A stretch of DNA of 64,000 nucleotides from Myxococcus virescens. GTDB taxonomy: Bacteria > Myxococcota > Myxococcia > Myxococcales > Myxococcaceae. Numbering within the stretch: the first letter of the stretch is position 1; every line of letters begins with the position of its first letter. The notes under the pieces were generated by a model. That model saw only the letters and a program-made list of their open reading frames with translations, was not told the origin of the DNA and searched no databases. The translations under genes were made by a program, and so were the position numbers. Of this stretch, positions 8,234-18,648 are shown piece by piece. The stretch is taken from positions 124,001 to 188,000 of the forward strand of contig NZ_FNAJ01000004.1 in NCBI RefSeq assembly GCF_900101905.1, given 5' to 3'.

Positions 8234-9442
8234 ATCGTTTCTCCGATTCCACTCAGACGCTGTCTGAGTTTCTCTGCCCGGACGCGCCGGGACCTGGTGA
8301 ACGCCATTTCACGTGATGGAGGTGAAGCAGCGCTTTGGCCGTCAACGGGCGAGATGGAGGTTCGAAAAGCAGGGATGCCGGCCTGGGCAATAGACTAGCG
8401 AAATCCCGTCACAAGTCGGAAGCCATACCAAGCTCAAGGGGCGGACTGTTGCAACGGGATTGAAAAAGGCCGTTGGAGGATGACACACGGGTTGTGCGCC
8501 GGGCCGGACGCCCCTTGGAGCACTCACCGGCCCGAACGCTGCTACGTGCTCGAGCCCCGGGCCCGTCGTCCTGGTGGGGTCGCGAGCAACCACGCCACGG
8601 CGCGGAACACCGCGACCGCATTGGCCGGATGCCTCACGTACGCCGCGGGCTCCAGGCGGGAGCGCCGGCCCACCAACGAATCCGGCCCGCTCTCGTCCAC
8701 CATGACGCTCCGCGTGTCGATCGGGCCGCGGACATGAGAAACGGGCGATGAGGCGTTCGGGAGCATCCGGCAGCGTGATTCCCAGCACCAGCATGCGGCC
8801 CCATGAAGGCGGTGTACTCATGGGGGGTGCGTGCGCCCACCGTGCCCAGGAGCCGCCCCCGCAGGAGAACGGCTACGTTCTCGTCCTCCAACAAATGTCA
8901 TTTCAAGACATAGCGGATATTTAGAGCTAGCCGCCATATCCACGCTTCCACGGTTCAATCAAAAACCACGACTGAACCATGAATACACGACGCAGCGCGC
9001 CGCCCTGATGCGGCGGAGACGGGACACGCCGCGCATGCGCCAGACACCTCGAAACAGCCAGATGTGCAACTGGCGATACATTTGTAACGCGCATTCGCCA
9101 CACAAACAGTGCGGGCCACCCGTCGGAGCAGTCGTCCCGGTTTCCCACCGCGCCCTGGCGCGTATCAGCCCGGATTCTCGTTGAAATGCCCCGTTCCAGC
9201 ACGAGTCAGACACCCCTGGCCCGCTGCCGCGTCGCACGCTGCGAGTGAATCAATTTGTAATCAACGACGCTCCTGCTAATCGTGTGTAGCAACTTTGCGA
9301 ACAGGCCGTGACGAATGCGGTCCTCGTGACGGGCGCGGCGCGCCCGGAGCGACGGTCCCATGGGGGGACGGGGTCCTGCGCGGGAAACCGGCAGTACAGC
9401 CCTCCATGGTGGTGGGCTACCTGCCTTGGAAAGGTGGCACGC
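8234..9442. other. 1.2-kb gene-poor region with possible decayed gene
   Basis: No intact gene can be supported. On the minus strand between about 8560 and 8895, protein-like pieces occur in three frames: LEDENVAVLLRGRLLGTVGA then HEYTAFMG (8820-8890), RMLVLGITLPDAPERLIARF (8740-8800) and SVMVDESGPDSLVGRRSR then YVRHPANAVAVFRAVAWLL (8590-8710). Read in order they could be one dead gene of unknown family. The part from 8895 to 9300 is noticeably AT-richer (tttcaagacatagcggatattt and similar) and probably holds the promoter of the gene starting at 9443; I cannot assign boxes. Confidence 0.35.
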
Positions 9443-11101
9443 ATGACTCGTGGTGCATCGCTGAAGAGCAGTCGTCGGACCGTCGCTCCCACTCACGACC
9501 GGAAGCGTGGCGTGATGCTGGGTGCGTTCCTGCTGGCGGGAGCAGCCTCGGCCGAGCTACCGGACTACACGTTCCAGTTGCAAGCGCGCACCAACCTGGC
9601 CGTCAACATCGAGGAGGGCTCCTACAACGTCGAACTGGGGAGCCTCACCTCCGCCGGCAGCTATTTCATTCCCATCACCGCGGACCGGCAGGCGGCCTTC
9701 CAGCTCGCCATCACGCGGGAGGGACGTTCGGGCGTCTGGTACGGCCAGAACGGCGAAGGCGGCCGCATCTACCTGCTCCCTGACGGCTTGGGGCCGGATA
9801 CACGCCTTGGCGAGGTCAGCCTCAACTCACACCGGCAGTTGGTCTTCGCCGTCACCGGGACGAATGACGCGTCGAAGAACGGCATCTACGTGCTGAACGC
9901 GGACGAACCAGACGCGCCGCCGCAGATTGTCCGCTCGCCGCTGGGCGCCTCCAGCTGGTCCAGCCTGGTGATGAACGAGGCGGGGCAGATGGCCGCCCGC
10001 GTCACGCTGAGCACGGGCTACGCCTACGTGCTGTACACGCCCAATACGACGGGGGGCTTCGACGCGAAGGTTCTCGCGGCGGAGAAGAACGTCGACCCAG
10101 GCTACCCCTACACGTTCCTCTACTCCCCGGGCGCGAACGATCTGGGGCAGATCGCCGCGGCGGTGGACCTGCAAGCGCCCAACTCCAGCGCCTGGTACCA
10201 GGAGCTGCGCATCTTCAACCCGGATGGGACGTCGCAGGTCATCGCGGACACGCGCGGGCACAACCCGGACTCCAACATCTTCCGCTTCGCCGCCGTGCAG
10301 CCCGCCATCAACAACCTGGGCCAGGTGGCCATCCAGGCCACGCTGCTGGAGGCGGCTGGGCGGCAGAGCACCGCCATCCTCCTGTGGGATGGCAACGAGC
10401 TGAAGGTGGTCGCGCAGAACGGAATGGACGTGCCGGGCGAGCCCGGCGAGGCCATCGGGACGGTGGAGGTATTCCCGCCCGACATCAACGACCGGGGACA
10501 CGTGGTCTTCCGGGCCACGCGCAAGTCGGACGGGTTCCGCGCGGTGTGGGTGAGTGACGGCGAGAACTTGAAGCGCGTGGTCACCGAGCACGACATCCTC
10601 CCCTCGGACAAGGGTGACGCCCGGGTGGACCAGGAGACCCCCTCCAACCCGGTGTTCTCCGGCATGCCGAGCATCAACCGCCACAGCGACATCAGCTTCG
10701 GCGTGGGTCTGGCCCCGCCGGAGACGGACCAGGTGGAATGGGGCACCGCCGTCTACATCGCCCAGTCCTCGCTCTGGACGCCGGGCGCCCCGGACGCGGG
10801 CACCGACCCCGAGCCCGACGCGGGCACCGACCCCGATGCGGGCACCGAGCCTGACGCGGGCACCGAGCCCGACGCGGGCACCGAGCCCGAGCCCGATGCG
10901 GGCACCGAGCCCGACGCAGGCACCACCCCGCCGGACGCGGGCCCGGGCACCCCCGAGCCGCAGCCCAACCCGGAGTCGGACAGCGGCTGCGGCTGCCAGT
11001 CCACCTCGGCCGCCGGCCTCTGGCCCTTCGCGCTCGCGGGCCTGGCGGGCCTGACGCGCCGCCGCTCGTTGAAGCGCCGCGAGCAGGCCCCGCGCGACTG
11101 A
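9443..11101 (+). CDS. NxxGxxAF-repeat protein with MYXO-CTERM sorting tail
   Basis: 552 residues from the ATG at 9443 (the in-frame start at 9308 adds unlikely sequence; MLGAFLLAGAASAE could be an even later start). A signal peptide ends near GAASAE. The body repeats a motif of the type N-x-x-G-x-x-A-F: NEAGQMAARV, NDLGQIAAAV, NNLGQVAIQA and NDRGHVVFRA, each in a propeller-like unit of about 60-70 residues, matching the 'choice-of-anchor tandem repeat NxxGxxAF' class. Residues about 448-505 are a (T)EPDAG spacer. The end has GCGCQS (about 516), a transmembrane helix and RRR, the MYXO-CTERM signal processed by myxosortase, so the protein is predicted to be anchored at or released from the cell surface. 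Binding target unknown. Confidence 0.85.
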   Translation: MTRGASLKSSRRTVAPTHDRKRGVMLGAFLLAGAASAELPDYTFQLQARTNLAVNIEEGSYNVELGSLTSAGSYFIPITADRQAAFQLAITREGRSGVWYGQNGEGGRIYLLPDGLGPDTRLGEVSLNSHRQLVFAVTGTNDASKNGIYVLNADEPDAPPQIVRSPLGASSWSSLVMNEAGQMAARVTLSTGYAYVLYTPNTTGGFDAKVLAAEKNVDPGYPYTFLYSPGANDLGQIAAAVDLQAPNSSAWYQELRIFNPDGTSQVIADTRGHNPDSNIFRFAAVQPAINNLGQVAIQATLLEAAGRQSTAILLWDGNELKVVAQNGMDVPGEPGEAIGTVEVFPPDINDRGHVVFRATRKSDGFRAVWVSDGENLKRVVTEHDILPSDKGDARVDQETPSNPVFSGMPSINRHSDISFGVGLAPPETDQVEWGTAVYIAQSSLWTPGAPDAGTDPEPDAGTDPDAGTEPDAGTEPDAGTEPEPDAGTEPDAGTTPPDAGPGTPEPQPNPESDSGCGCQSTSAAGLWPFALAGLAGLTRRRSLKRREQAPRD

Positions 11102-11231
11102 CGCCCTCTCCCTCCCTTTCACGGGGGCGCGCCCGAAGGCGGCGCGGCCCCGCAACCGCTTCGCAACGTCGGGGGCGCGGCCTGTCTGGGTCGCGCCCTC
11201 CGTTGTCTCTACCCTCCTCTCTGGAAGAACG

Positions 11232-14200
11232 ATGCATCTCAGGAAGCAGTGGCTCACCCATGTCCTGCTGGCGTCATGTCTTGGCACCAGCGCCTCGGCC
11301 GCTCCACGGTCGAACTTCGACGCCTTCCTCGCGCGGCCCGGCAGCACGCCTCTCGCCGTGGCCGATGCGCAGGCCCATGCCCGCGGCCTGCGCGTCGAGC
11401 ACACGGAGACACGGCTCGGCGTCCCCTCCGTCCTCTGGTCCATGCAGTCCGGCCCGGGCCTGGAGACCGCGGCCCGCGCAGGCACCCGTCCCGAGGACGC
11501 GGCGCGCGCCTACCTGGGCCAGGTCGCGGACCTCTACCGGCTGAAGCGAGAAGACGTCTCCGCCGCGCCGTTGCAGGCCGTACACCAGACGGGCAAGGGC
11601 GCCGTCATCGTGACCTTCCGCCAGGCGGTGGAGGGCGTGGAGGTGTTCCGCAGCGAGGTGAAGGTGGTGATGACGCAGGCGCTCGCGCCCGTGGCCGTCA
11701 CGGGCTACCTGGCGCCGAGCGAGCTCACCCTCGCGGCCCGGCAACGCACCGGCGCGAACGCCTTCCAGCGCTCCGCGGCGGACGCCGTGGCGGCGGCGTA
11801 CTCGGACCAGAGCGGCACCCCGCTGGGGGCGCACGCATTCATCGCCGTGGACTCCCGCGGCGGCTACACGCTGTTCGACTTCGAGCCCGGCGTGCGCACC
11901 GTGATGCCCGGCCAGCTCGTCGTTCCCGCGCGCGCGAAGAAGGTCTTCTTCACCCTGCCCGACGGCCTGCGGCCCGCCTGGTACGTGGAGGTCAACGCGG
12001 GCCCCAAGAGCAGCAAGGACTCGGACTACACCTCCTACGTCATCTCGGCCGTGGACGGCGCCGTCCTCTTCCGCAATGACCTGCGTGCCCACGCCGCGGA
12101 GAACACGTACCGGTACACCGTCTGGGCGGAGACGGCCGCGCCGTACCGCCCGTTCGACGGCCCCCAGGGGTCCGCCGGCTCGCCCTTCCCCCGCCAGGAG
12201 CTGGACGGCTACGACGCCCCGCTGGACGTGCCGCCCAACGTCGTGGAGCTGCGGAACAGCCCCTTCTCGCGGAACGACCCGTGGCTGCCCGCCAACGCCA
12301 CGCAGACCGTGGGCAACAACGTGGACGCCTACGTGGACCTGGTGGCGCCGGACGGCTACCAGCCCGGCGCGGACCTGCGCGCGGACATCACCGGTGAGCG
12401 CGCCTTCAACTACGTCTACGACCCCCACCGCGCCCCGGGCTCCAGCATCGAGCAGATGAAGGCCTCGGTGGTGAACCTCTTCTTCATCAACAACTTCCTG
12501 CACGACTGGTACTACGACGCGGGCTTCGACGAAGCCTCCGGCAACGCGCAGATGCAGAACTTCGGCCGTGGCGGCATCGAGGGTGACCCGCTGCGCGTCG
12601 AGGGGCAGGACTACAACGGCCGCAACAACGCCAACATGGCCACGCCGGCGGACGGCATCTCGCCCCGCATGCAGATGTACGTCTTCGACGGCATGCCCAT
12701 CCTCCAGGTGACGGCCCCCGCATCGCTGGCCCGTGGCTACGTGAACGGGGACAGCCGCTTCGGGGCCCAGGAGTACACGCTGGACGGTCCGGTGCAGGTG
12801 CTCGCGCCCACGGGACGGACACTCGGCTGCACGCCCTTCGAGTCGGGCACGTTCGCCGGCCACGTGGCGCTGCTCGACCGCGGCGCCTGCGACTTCGTCA
12901 CCAAGGCGCTGAACGCGCAGGACGCCGGCGCCATCGCGGTCCTCGTGGCCAACACCAATGCCGGTGAGGGCCCCCTCTCCATGAGCGGAGACGACGCGCG
13001 CGTCACCGTGCCCGTGGCCTCCATCTCTCGGGAGACGGCGGACCTCTGGAAGGCGGAGGTGGCCGCCAACGCGAGCCCCCTCCAGGTGCGCCTGCACCGC
13101 TCCAAGGACCTGGACCGTGACGGCACGCTCGACAACACCATCATCGCCCACGAGTGGGGCCACTACATCAGCAACCGCCTCATCGGTAACGCCAGCGGCC
13201 TCACCAACAACCAGGGCCGCTCCATGGGCGAAGGCTGGGCGGACGTGCACGCGCTGCTGATGATGGTGCGTGAAGGGGACGACTACGCGCGCGGCGCCTA
13301 CGCCGTCGGCGGCTACGTTTCGGGCGGTGGCGGCGGCGACGGCTACTACTACGGCGTGCGCCGCGCGCCCTACGCCACCGCACCGACGCTGGCGTCGAGC
13401 CGCAACGCGCTGACCTTCCGGCACATCGAGAACGGCAATCCCCTGCCGACGAGCCACCCACTCGCCTACGGACAGGCGGGCCTCGGCAACTCCGCCGTGC
13501 ACAGCAGCGGCGAGGTGTGGGCCTCCATGCTCTGGGAGTGCTACGTGTCGCTCCTCCAGGCCCACCCCTTCCAGGAGGCCCAGGACCGCATGAAGCGCTA
13601 CCTGGTCGCCGGGTACAAGGCCACGCCCGTCTCCCCCACCTTCCTCGAAGCGCGCGACGCGCTGCTCGCGGTCACCGCCGCGAGCGACCCGGCCGACTAC
13701 CAGCGCTTCCTCCAGGCCTTCGCTAAGCGCGGCGCCGGCATGGGCGCGAAGGCCCCGGACCGTGACTCCATGGACCACGTGGGCGTGGTGGAGAGCTTCG
13801 CCGCGGGCAACGTCATCGAGGTCACCTCCCTGCGGCTCGATGACTCCCTGGTGGACTGCGACCGGGACGGCGTGCTCGACGTAGGCGAGACGGGCCTGCT
13901 GCGAGTGAGCGTGCGCAACGTGGGCAGCGGTTCGCTGGGCTCCTTCTCCGGCACCGTCTCCACCACCAGCAGCACGGCCACGCTGGAGTTCCCCTCGGGC
14001 AACACCCTGACCTTCAGCGCCATGGGCCGCGCCGGCACGGCCACCGCCACCCTCCCGGTGAGGCTGGCCGCCGCGCAGCCGAACGCACACGCCGGCCTGC
14101 GCATCACCTTCGACGAGCCCTCGCTCCCCGCCAGCGCGAGCAGCACGACGTTTGACCCGCGGGTGAATTACGACGAAGTGCCCGGCGCGACGGCGGAGGA

Positions 14201-16142
14201 CGACTTCGAGGGCGCCCTGTCCTCGTGGACCTCGTCCACGTGGCTCAACCCCTACGGCGAGGCGGACTGGAAGGTCCAGGGTCCGGAGGGCGGGCGCTAC
14301 ATGCACGCGCCCAACCCGGCGGTGCAGGCGGACCTGTTCCTCACCTCCCCGTGGCTGAAGGTGAATGAGACCGGCGCCTTCACGTTCAGCTTCCGCTACC
14401 GCCACTCGTTCGAGTCCGACATCTACACCGGCGGCTCCATCTTCCCGTACTACGACGGCGCCGTCCTCGAGTTCACCCACGACGGCCTGCAGTGGTTCGA
14501 CATCGCCGCGATGGGCGTGGCCTCCATCTACTCCATCGACCCGACGGACGGCTCCGCGGGCTACATCGAGCAGGGGCCCAACCCGCTGATGTACCGCAAC
14601 GCGTGGGTGGGCCAGAACGTCACGCAGGAGAACGGCAGGACGGTGCGCTTCCCGGAGTGGTCCACCGCCGAGCTGCGGCTGGCGGACATGCTCGCCGGAA
14701 AGAACGTCCAGTTCCGCTTCCGCATCGGCACCGACACCGCGGTGGGCGCGTACGGCTTCGACCTGGACGACGTGCGCTTCACCAACGTGGAGCGCCTGCC
14801 CTTCGGCGGCCGGGTGGACGAGCAGGGCGACGGCACCACCTGCAACCAGCGGCCGGTGGCCAACGCCGGGCGTGACCTCGGCAGCCCCAGCGCCCCGGTG
14901 TACGAACGCGCGAGGAACGCCGAGACGGGGGCACTGGAGCTCGTGCGCCACACGCTGGACGGCACCGCCAGCTATGACCCGGAGGGCCAGCCCCTCACCT
15001 ACCACTGGACGCAGGTGAGCGGGCCGGCGGTCACCCTGGTGGACGCGGACACGGCCACCCCGTCGTTCACGGCGGATGTGCCCGACGACTCCATCCTGAC
15101 GTTCCAGCTCGTGGTGCGCGATGGCCTGGAGACCAGCGCGGCACACCTGGTCCGGGCCTGGGTGCTCAACGTCAACCGCGCCCCCACGGCCGTGGTGACC
15201 GCGCCGGCGGAGGTGGCGGAGTTCTCCTCGGAGCCCGTGACGCTGGACGCCCGCGGCTCGAGCGACCCGGACGGGGCGGCCCTCACCTACAAGTGGACGC
15301 AGACGTCCGGCCCCACCGTCGCGCTCAAGGGGAGCTCCGGCGCCACGCCGAGCTTCAAGGTGCCCGAGGTGGCCGCCGATACGCAGCTCACCTTCACGCT
15401 GGTGGTGAACGACGGCAAGGCTCAGAGCAATAAGGCCACCGTGGCGGTGACGGTGCGCAACGTCGACCGGGCGCCCGTGGCGGAGGCGGGCTCGGAGCAG
15501 GTGGTGGACCCGCTGGCCACCGCGAGCCTCAGCGCGACGGCGGTGGACCCGGACGGGGATGCCCTCACCTGGACGTGGCGTCAGGTGGAGGGCCCCGCGG
15601 TGGAGCTGCAGGGCGCCGACACGGCCACCCCGTCGTTCACCGCCCCCGAGGTGCGCGCGGAGACGGTGCTGCGCTTCGAGGCCATCGCCAGCGCGAACGG
15701 GCTGTCCAGCGCCCCGATGACGGCGACGGTGACGGTGCGGCACGCCAACAAGGCGCCCCAGGCCCTTCCGCGGCTGGTGGGTGACGCTCGGCCGGGGGCC
15801 CAGGTGACGCTCGACGCGTCCGCGTCCAGCGCCCCGGATGGCGACGCCCTCACCTTCGGGTGGAAGCAGGTGGCGGGTCCGTCCGTCACCCTCTCCGCCT
15901 CCACGGGTGAGAAGGTGACGTTCCGCGCGCCCGAGGCGAAGCAGGCCGTGACGCTGCACTTCGAGCTCACCGCGACGGACGCCCGCGGCGGCGCCAGCAC
16001 GGCGGTGCTCGGGGTGACGGTGCAGCCGGCCTCTAGCGGCTCCTCGGGTGGCTGCTCCAGCACGGGCGGCTCATCGCCGGGGCTGCTGCTCTCCCTGTTC
16101 GGGCTGCTCGCGGGAGCCGTTCGCACCCGCCGACGCGCGTAG
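11232..16142 (+). CDS. Myxosortase-dependent M36 family metalloprotease
   Basis: 1636 residues, a fungalysin-type (M36) secreted zinc protease. Signal peptide ends near SASAAP (about 24). A propeptide with FTP-like features covers about 30-300. The catalytic zinc site is HEWGH at 640-644 with the third ligand Glu667 in GEGWAD, exactly the M36 spacing. A protease-associated (PA) domain (GCTPFESGTFAGHVALLDRG, about 530-550) is inserted before it. After the catalytic domain come a beta-sandwich region (about 860-1195) and four PKD/REJ-like repeats of about 95 residues (about 1204-1600; 'RAPVAEAG...YDPEG..LTY.WTQVSGP.V'). The tail GGCSSTGGSSPG, a hydrophobic helix and RTRRRA form a MYXO-CTERM signal. 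Likely digests prey or extracellular proteins while surface-linked. It follows the MYXO-CTERM gene by 130 bases, and may be separately transcribed. Confidence 0.92.
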   Translation: MHLRKQWLTHVLLASCLGTSASAAPRSNFDAFLARPGSTPLAVADAQAHARGLRVEHTETRLGVPSVLWSMQSGPGLETAARAGTRPEDAARAYLGQVADLYRLKREDVSAAPLQAVHQTGKGAVIVTFRQAVEGVEVFRSEVKVVMTQALAPVAVTGYLAPSELTLAARQRTGANAFQRSAADAVAAAYSDQSGTPLGAHAFIAVDSRGGYTLFDFEPGVRTVMPGQLVVPARAKKVFFTLPDGLRPAWYVEVNAGPKSSKDSDYTSYVISAVDGAVLFRNDLRAHAAENTYRYTVWAETAAPYRPFDGPQGSAGSPFPRQELDGYDAPLDVPPNVVELRNSPFSRNDPWLPANATQTVGNNVDAYVDLVAPDGYQPGADLRADITGERAFNYVYDPHRAPGSSIEQMKASVVNLFFINNFLHDWYYDAGFDEASGNAQMQNFGRGGIEGDPLRVEGQDYNGRNNANMATPADGISPRMQMYVFDGMPILQVTAPASLARGYVNGDSRFGAQEYTLDGPVQVLAPTGRTLGCTPFESGTFAGHVALLDRGACDFVTKALNAQDAGAIAVLVANTNAGEGPLSMSGDDARVTVPVASISRETADLWKAEVAANASPLQVRLHRSKDLDRDGTLDNTIIAHEWGHYISNRLIGNASGLTNNQGRSMGEGWADVHALLMMVREGDDYARGAYAVGGYVSGGGGGDGYYYGVRRAPYATAPTLASSRNALTFRHIENGNPLPTSHPLAYGQAGLGNSAVHSSGEVWASMLWECYVSLLQAHPFQEAQDRMKRYLVAGYKATPVSPTFLEARDALLAVTAASDPADYQRFLQAFAKRGAGMGAKAPDRDSMDHVGVVESFAAGNVIEVTSLRLDDSLVDCDRDGVLDVGETGLLRVSVRNVGSGSLGSFSGTVSTTSSTATLEFPSGNTLTFSAMGRAGTATATLPVRLAAAQPNAHAGLRITFDEPSLPASASSTTFDPRVNYDEVPGATAEDDFEGALSSWTSSTWLNPYGEADWKVQGPEGGRYMHAPNPAVQADLFLTSPWLKVNETGAFTFSFRYRHSFESDIYTGGSIFPYYDGAVLEFTHDGLQWFDIAAMGVASIYSIDPTDGSAGYIEQGPNPLMYRNAWVGQNVTQENGRTVRFPEWSTAELRLADMLAGKNVQFRFRIGTDTAVGAYGFDLDDVRFTNVERLPFGGRVDEQGDGTTCNQRPVANAGRDLGSPSAPVYERARNAETGALELVRHTLDGTASYDPEGQPLTYHWTQVSGPAVTLVDADTATPSFTADVPDDSILTFQLVVRDGLETSAAHLVRAWVLNVNRAPTAVVTAPAEVAEFSSEPVTLDARGSSDPDGAALTYKWTQTSGPTVALKGSSGATPSFKVPEVAADTQLTFTLVVNDGKAQSNKATVAVTVRNVDRAPVAEAGSEQVVDPLATASLSATAVDPDGDALTWTWRQVEGPAVELQGADTATPSFTAPEVRAETVLRFEAIASANGLSSAPMTATVTVRHANKAPQALPRLVGDARPGAQVTLDASASSAPDGDALTFGWKQVAGPSVTLSASTGEKVTFRAPEAKQAVTLHFELTATDARGGASTAVLGVTVQPASSGSSGGCSSTGGSSPGLLLSLFGLLAGAVRTRRRA

Positions 16143-16202
16143 CGACATCCGTCCCCCTGTCGCGGTGGAGGGATTCGCTCCTCCGCACAGGGCGCACCGA
16201 TG

Positions 16203-16243
16203 AAAAAAGAGGGCCGCGCCCCCTGCTTGGGAGCGCGGCCCTC
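16203..16243 (-). terminator. Intrinsic terminator (minus strand)
   Basis: An 11-bp perfect stem, arms 16209-16219 (GAGGGCCGCGC) and 16233-16243, followed in minus-strand sense by six Ts (16203-16208). It ends the lamin-tail gene and may also stop the convergent protease transcript. Confidence 0.85.
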
Positions 16244-16272
16244 GCTACTTCAGGGGAGCGTCGCCAGCCTGA

Positions 16273-18648
16273 CTACGGCCGGGCCGGGTTCTCCTCGCCG
16301 AAGCTGGACGCCGCCGAGACGGCCCAGTCCGCCATCGAGCGGGTGTTGGCGCCCTGATGGCGGAACACGCTCTGGGTGTTCTCCTCCACCACGCCCCAGT
16401 CCACCGAGACGTCGAGCGCCGTCAGCGGAGCGCTGTCGTAGGCGCAGGGCACCGGGGTGGCCGTCTCACCGCGGCAGTCCACCGGACGCCAGTGCCCCTC
16501 CTCCTGGGCCGCCCGGAGGACGACGGGGTAGTTGGCCGGACGGGCGGTGGTCATGCTCTTGTGGGAGAAGGCCACCACGTCCTGCGTGTCGCCCTGCGGA
16601 TTCGCGAGGCGCAGCAGGCGGTCATTGAAGGTCGGATGGCTGCTGGTCCCCGTCACGACATCCCACGCCCCCGGGTAGAACGTCTCGTACGTCTTCTCGT
16701 CCTTGGACAGGGTGTCATTGCCCGCAGCGAGCTCGGCCGAGTTCGGACGGAAGTGGATGACGATGAGGTCGCCCGCGGCCACCGTCACGTCCGGCAGGGT
16801 CGCCAGCCGGGACACGCTGGTGGCCTCCTCGGTGAGCGTGATGCCCTCGATGGCCCCTGCCGTCACGGCCTTGAGCTCGATGAGGTCGCGGTTGTTCGTC
16901 GCGGAGACGCCCGTGGTGATGTTCGGGTTCACCTCGTTGATGATGAGCAGCGCCGGCACCCGGTAGCCCTTGAAGGTGGCCGTCCCACTCACGCTGACGC
17001 CGGTGTAGCTCTTCACCGACGGGTCCACCGACAGCGTGTACTGCGTGCCGGGCTCCTGGGCGGTCGTGGTGAGCACCAGGGTCTTCCCGTCGAGGGTGTA
17101 GGCCGAGGCGGTCAGCCCGCTGTCGCCGAAGGTGAACTGGGTCGCCACGTCCGCGAGGGTCCCCGGGTCGATGCCGGGCTCGAACGTTACCCTCAACTGC
17201 GTGGGCGACAGCGGGACCACGGTCTGCACCTTCAGGGTGACCGCCGTTTCCGAGCAGTCCACCGAGAAGTCCGACAGCGAGAAGGCCGTCACCAGGGGCA
17301 TGGGGTAATACGGCGTCTGGGGATTGGGGGTGTTGGTCGCGTCGTCGTAGCGCCACATCACGCCCGACTCAACGGAGACCCGGCAGTTCAGCCCGACACC
17401 GACGAGGTCCGCAAGCTCGGTGGGCATGCGCAGCCGCGGCCCCATGCCGCCCGTGAGCGGGGTCCCGTCCATCGCGAACTGCGCGATCTTGAAGCCAATG
17501 CCCGCCTGCTTGCCGGTGCCCGCCGTGGTGGTCACCTTGCCGGTCACCCGGACGAGCCGGCTCTCATATTGGTCGAGGTTCGCCACCGCGTCGTCGGTGA
17601 CGTGCGTCACCAGGCCGCCGTCCGCCGCGAGCTTCCGCACGGGGTGACCCGAGCTCAGCTTCTGGAAGTCGGAGATGACGCTCGCGGTGTCCAGCTTGTA
17701 ATCCGCGGCGGTGTTGCCGGACTGGAGGAGCTTCGTGAGCACCTTGAAGGAGACCCGGTCCCCCACGGCCACCTGCACCGCGTCGGAGTGGCTGACGAAC
17801 AACGCGGGACCTTCCGCCGTGGCCTGCACGAAGAAGCCGCGGGGCTCAGCGGTATCCGGGGTGATGGCGGTGACGAAGGCGCCATGGAGGGACAGCGGCT
17901 CGGGCAGGTCGCCCGTGGGGGCCGCGTGGAAGGTGGCAATCTGCGCGTTCGCCTCGTCGAGCCCCGTCAGCGCCTCGCACCGCCCAGCGGCGTTGCAGCG
18001 CTGCTGCGCGGTGCACTGGCTGTTGTCGATGCACTCCACGCACTCGCCCTGCCCGTTGTCCCGAGCGGTGTCGCACAGTGGCGTCTCACCACCGCACTGC
18101 GCGCTCTCGGTGCAGCCGCACACGTTGTTGTCACTGCACACCGGCTGGGCGGCGCTGGCGCAGTGGCTGCTCTCCAGGCACTCCACGCACACGCCCGGGG
18201 TCCCGGGCTTGCACTGCGGCGTGCCCTCGGCACACTCGGCGTTGGTGCCGCAGCCCTCGCACACGCCGAGACCGCCGTTGCCGCCGGCGTTGCAGACCTG
18301 TCCCGTCAGACAGCCCTGGGCGCTGCCATCGGCGCCCTCGAGACACGTCTTGCAGCTCTTGCTGGTGATGTCACAGACAGGCGTATCACCGCCGCACTGC
18401 GCGTCGCTCAAGCACTGGACGCACACGCCACGTCCGTTGTCCGCCGACTCGTCGCACACGGTGCCGCTGCTACATCCTGCCGCGCAGGGCGAGTCGTCGG
18501 GCACGCACTTCTCCTCGACGCACACGGACGGGGGCGCCCCCGTCGACGCACAGTCCGATGAGGTCTCGCACTCGGGCGAGCAACCCGTCACCCCGAGGGC
18601 AACGGCCAGCACGCCGAGTGCAGCCAAGACACTTCGTTGTCTGTTCAT
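16273..18648 (-). CDS. Lamin-tail-domain lipoprotein with EGF-like cysteine repeats
   Basis: 791 residues from the ATG at 18648 (MNRQRSVLAALGV). The start is favoured over an upstream ATG at 18723 because the signal peptide begins here and a GGAGAG lies just before it. The lipobox is LGVTGC. Residues about 25-235 hold cysteine-rich units of the 'C.SDAQCGGDTPVCD ... C..C' kind, familiar from Dickkopf/EGF-like repeats in myxobacterial surface proteins. Next comes an OB-like beta domain (LSLHGAFVTAITPD ... VGDRVSFKVL), then an Ig-like segment, and at about 595-720 a lamin-tail domain (LLIINEVNPNITTG ... NNRDLIELK). Lamin-tail domains in bacteria usually accompany secreted nucleases or act as surface adhesion modules; no nuclease motif is seen. 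Monocistronic, ended by the hairpin at 16209-16243. Confidence 0.82.
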   Translation of the reverse strand: MNRQRSVLAALGVLAVALGVTGCSPECETSSDCASTGAPPSVCVEEKCVPDDSPCAAGCSSGTVCDESADNGRGVCVQCLSDAQCGGDTPVCDITSKSCKTCLEGADGSAQGCLTGQVCNAGGNGGLGVCEGCGTNAECAEGTPQCKPGTPGVCVECLESSHCASAAQPVCSDNNVCGCTESAQCGGETPLCDTARDNGQGECVECIDNSQCTAQQRCNAAGRCEALTGLDEANAQIATFHAAPTGDLPEPLSLHGAFVTAITPDTAEPRGFFVQATAEGPALFVSHSDAVQVAVGDRVSFKVLTKLLQSGNTAADYKLDTASVISDFQKLSSGHPVRKLAADGGLVTHVTDDAVANLDQYESRLVRVTGKVTTTAGTGKQAGIGFKIAQFAMDGTPLTGGMGPRLRMPTELADLVGVGLNCRVSVESGVMWRYDDATNTPNPQTPYYPMPLVTAFSLSDFSVDCSETAVTLKVQTVVPLSPTQLRVTFEPGIDPGTLADVATQFTFGDSGLTASAYTLDGKTLVLTTTAQEPGTQYTLSVDPSVKSYTGVSVSGTATFKGYRVPALLIINEVNPNITTGVSATNNRDLIELKAVTAGAIEGITLTEEATSVSRLATLPDVTVAAGDLIVIHFRPNSAELAAGNDTLSKDEKTYETFYPGAWDVVTGTSSHPTFNDRLLRLANPQGDTQDVVAFSHKSMTTARPANYPVVLRAAQEEGHWRPVDCRGETATPVPCAYDSAPLTALDVSVDWGVVEENTQSVFRHQGANTRSMADWAVSAASSFGEENPARP

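Noticed and set aside
10796..10940. EPDAG repeat tract as a tandem-repeat locus outside a gene
   Set aside because: It is in frame inside the MYXO-CTERM protein and encodes its linker.
11274..15959. 1561-residue open frame opposite the M36 protease gene
   Set aside because: His/Arg/Gly/Val-rich antisense translation typical of shadows over high-GC genes; the plus strand has clear M36 motifs.
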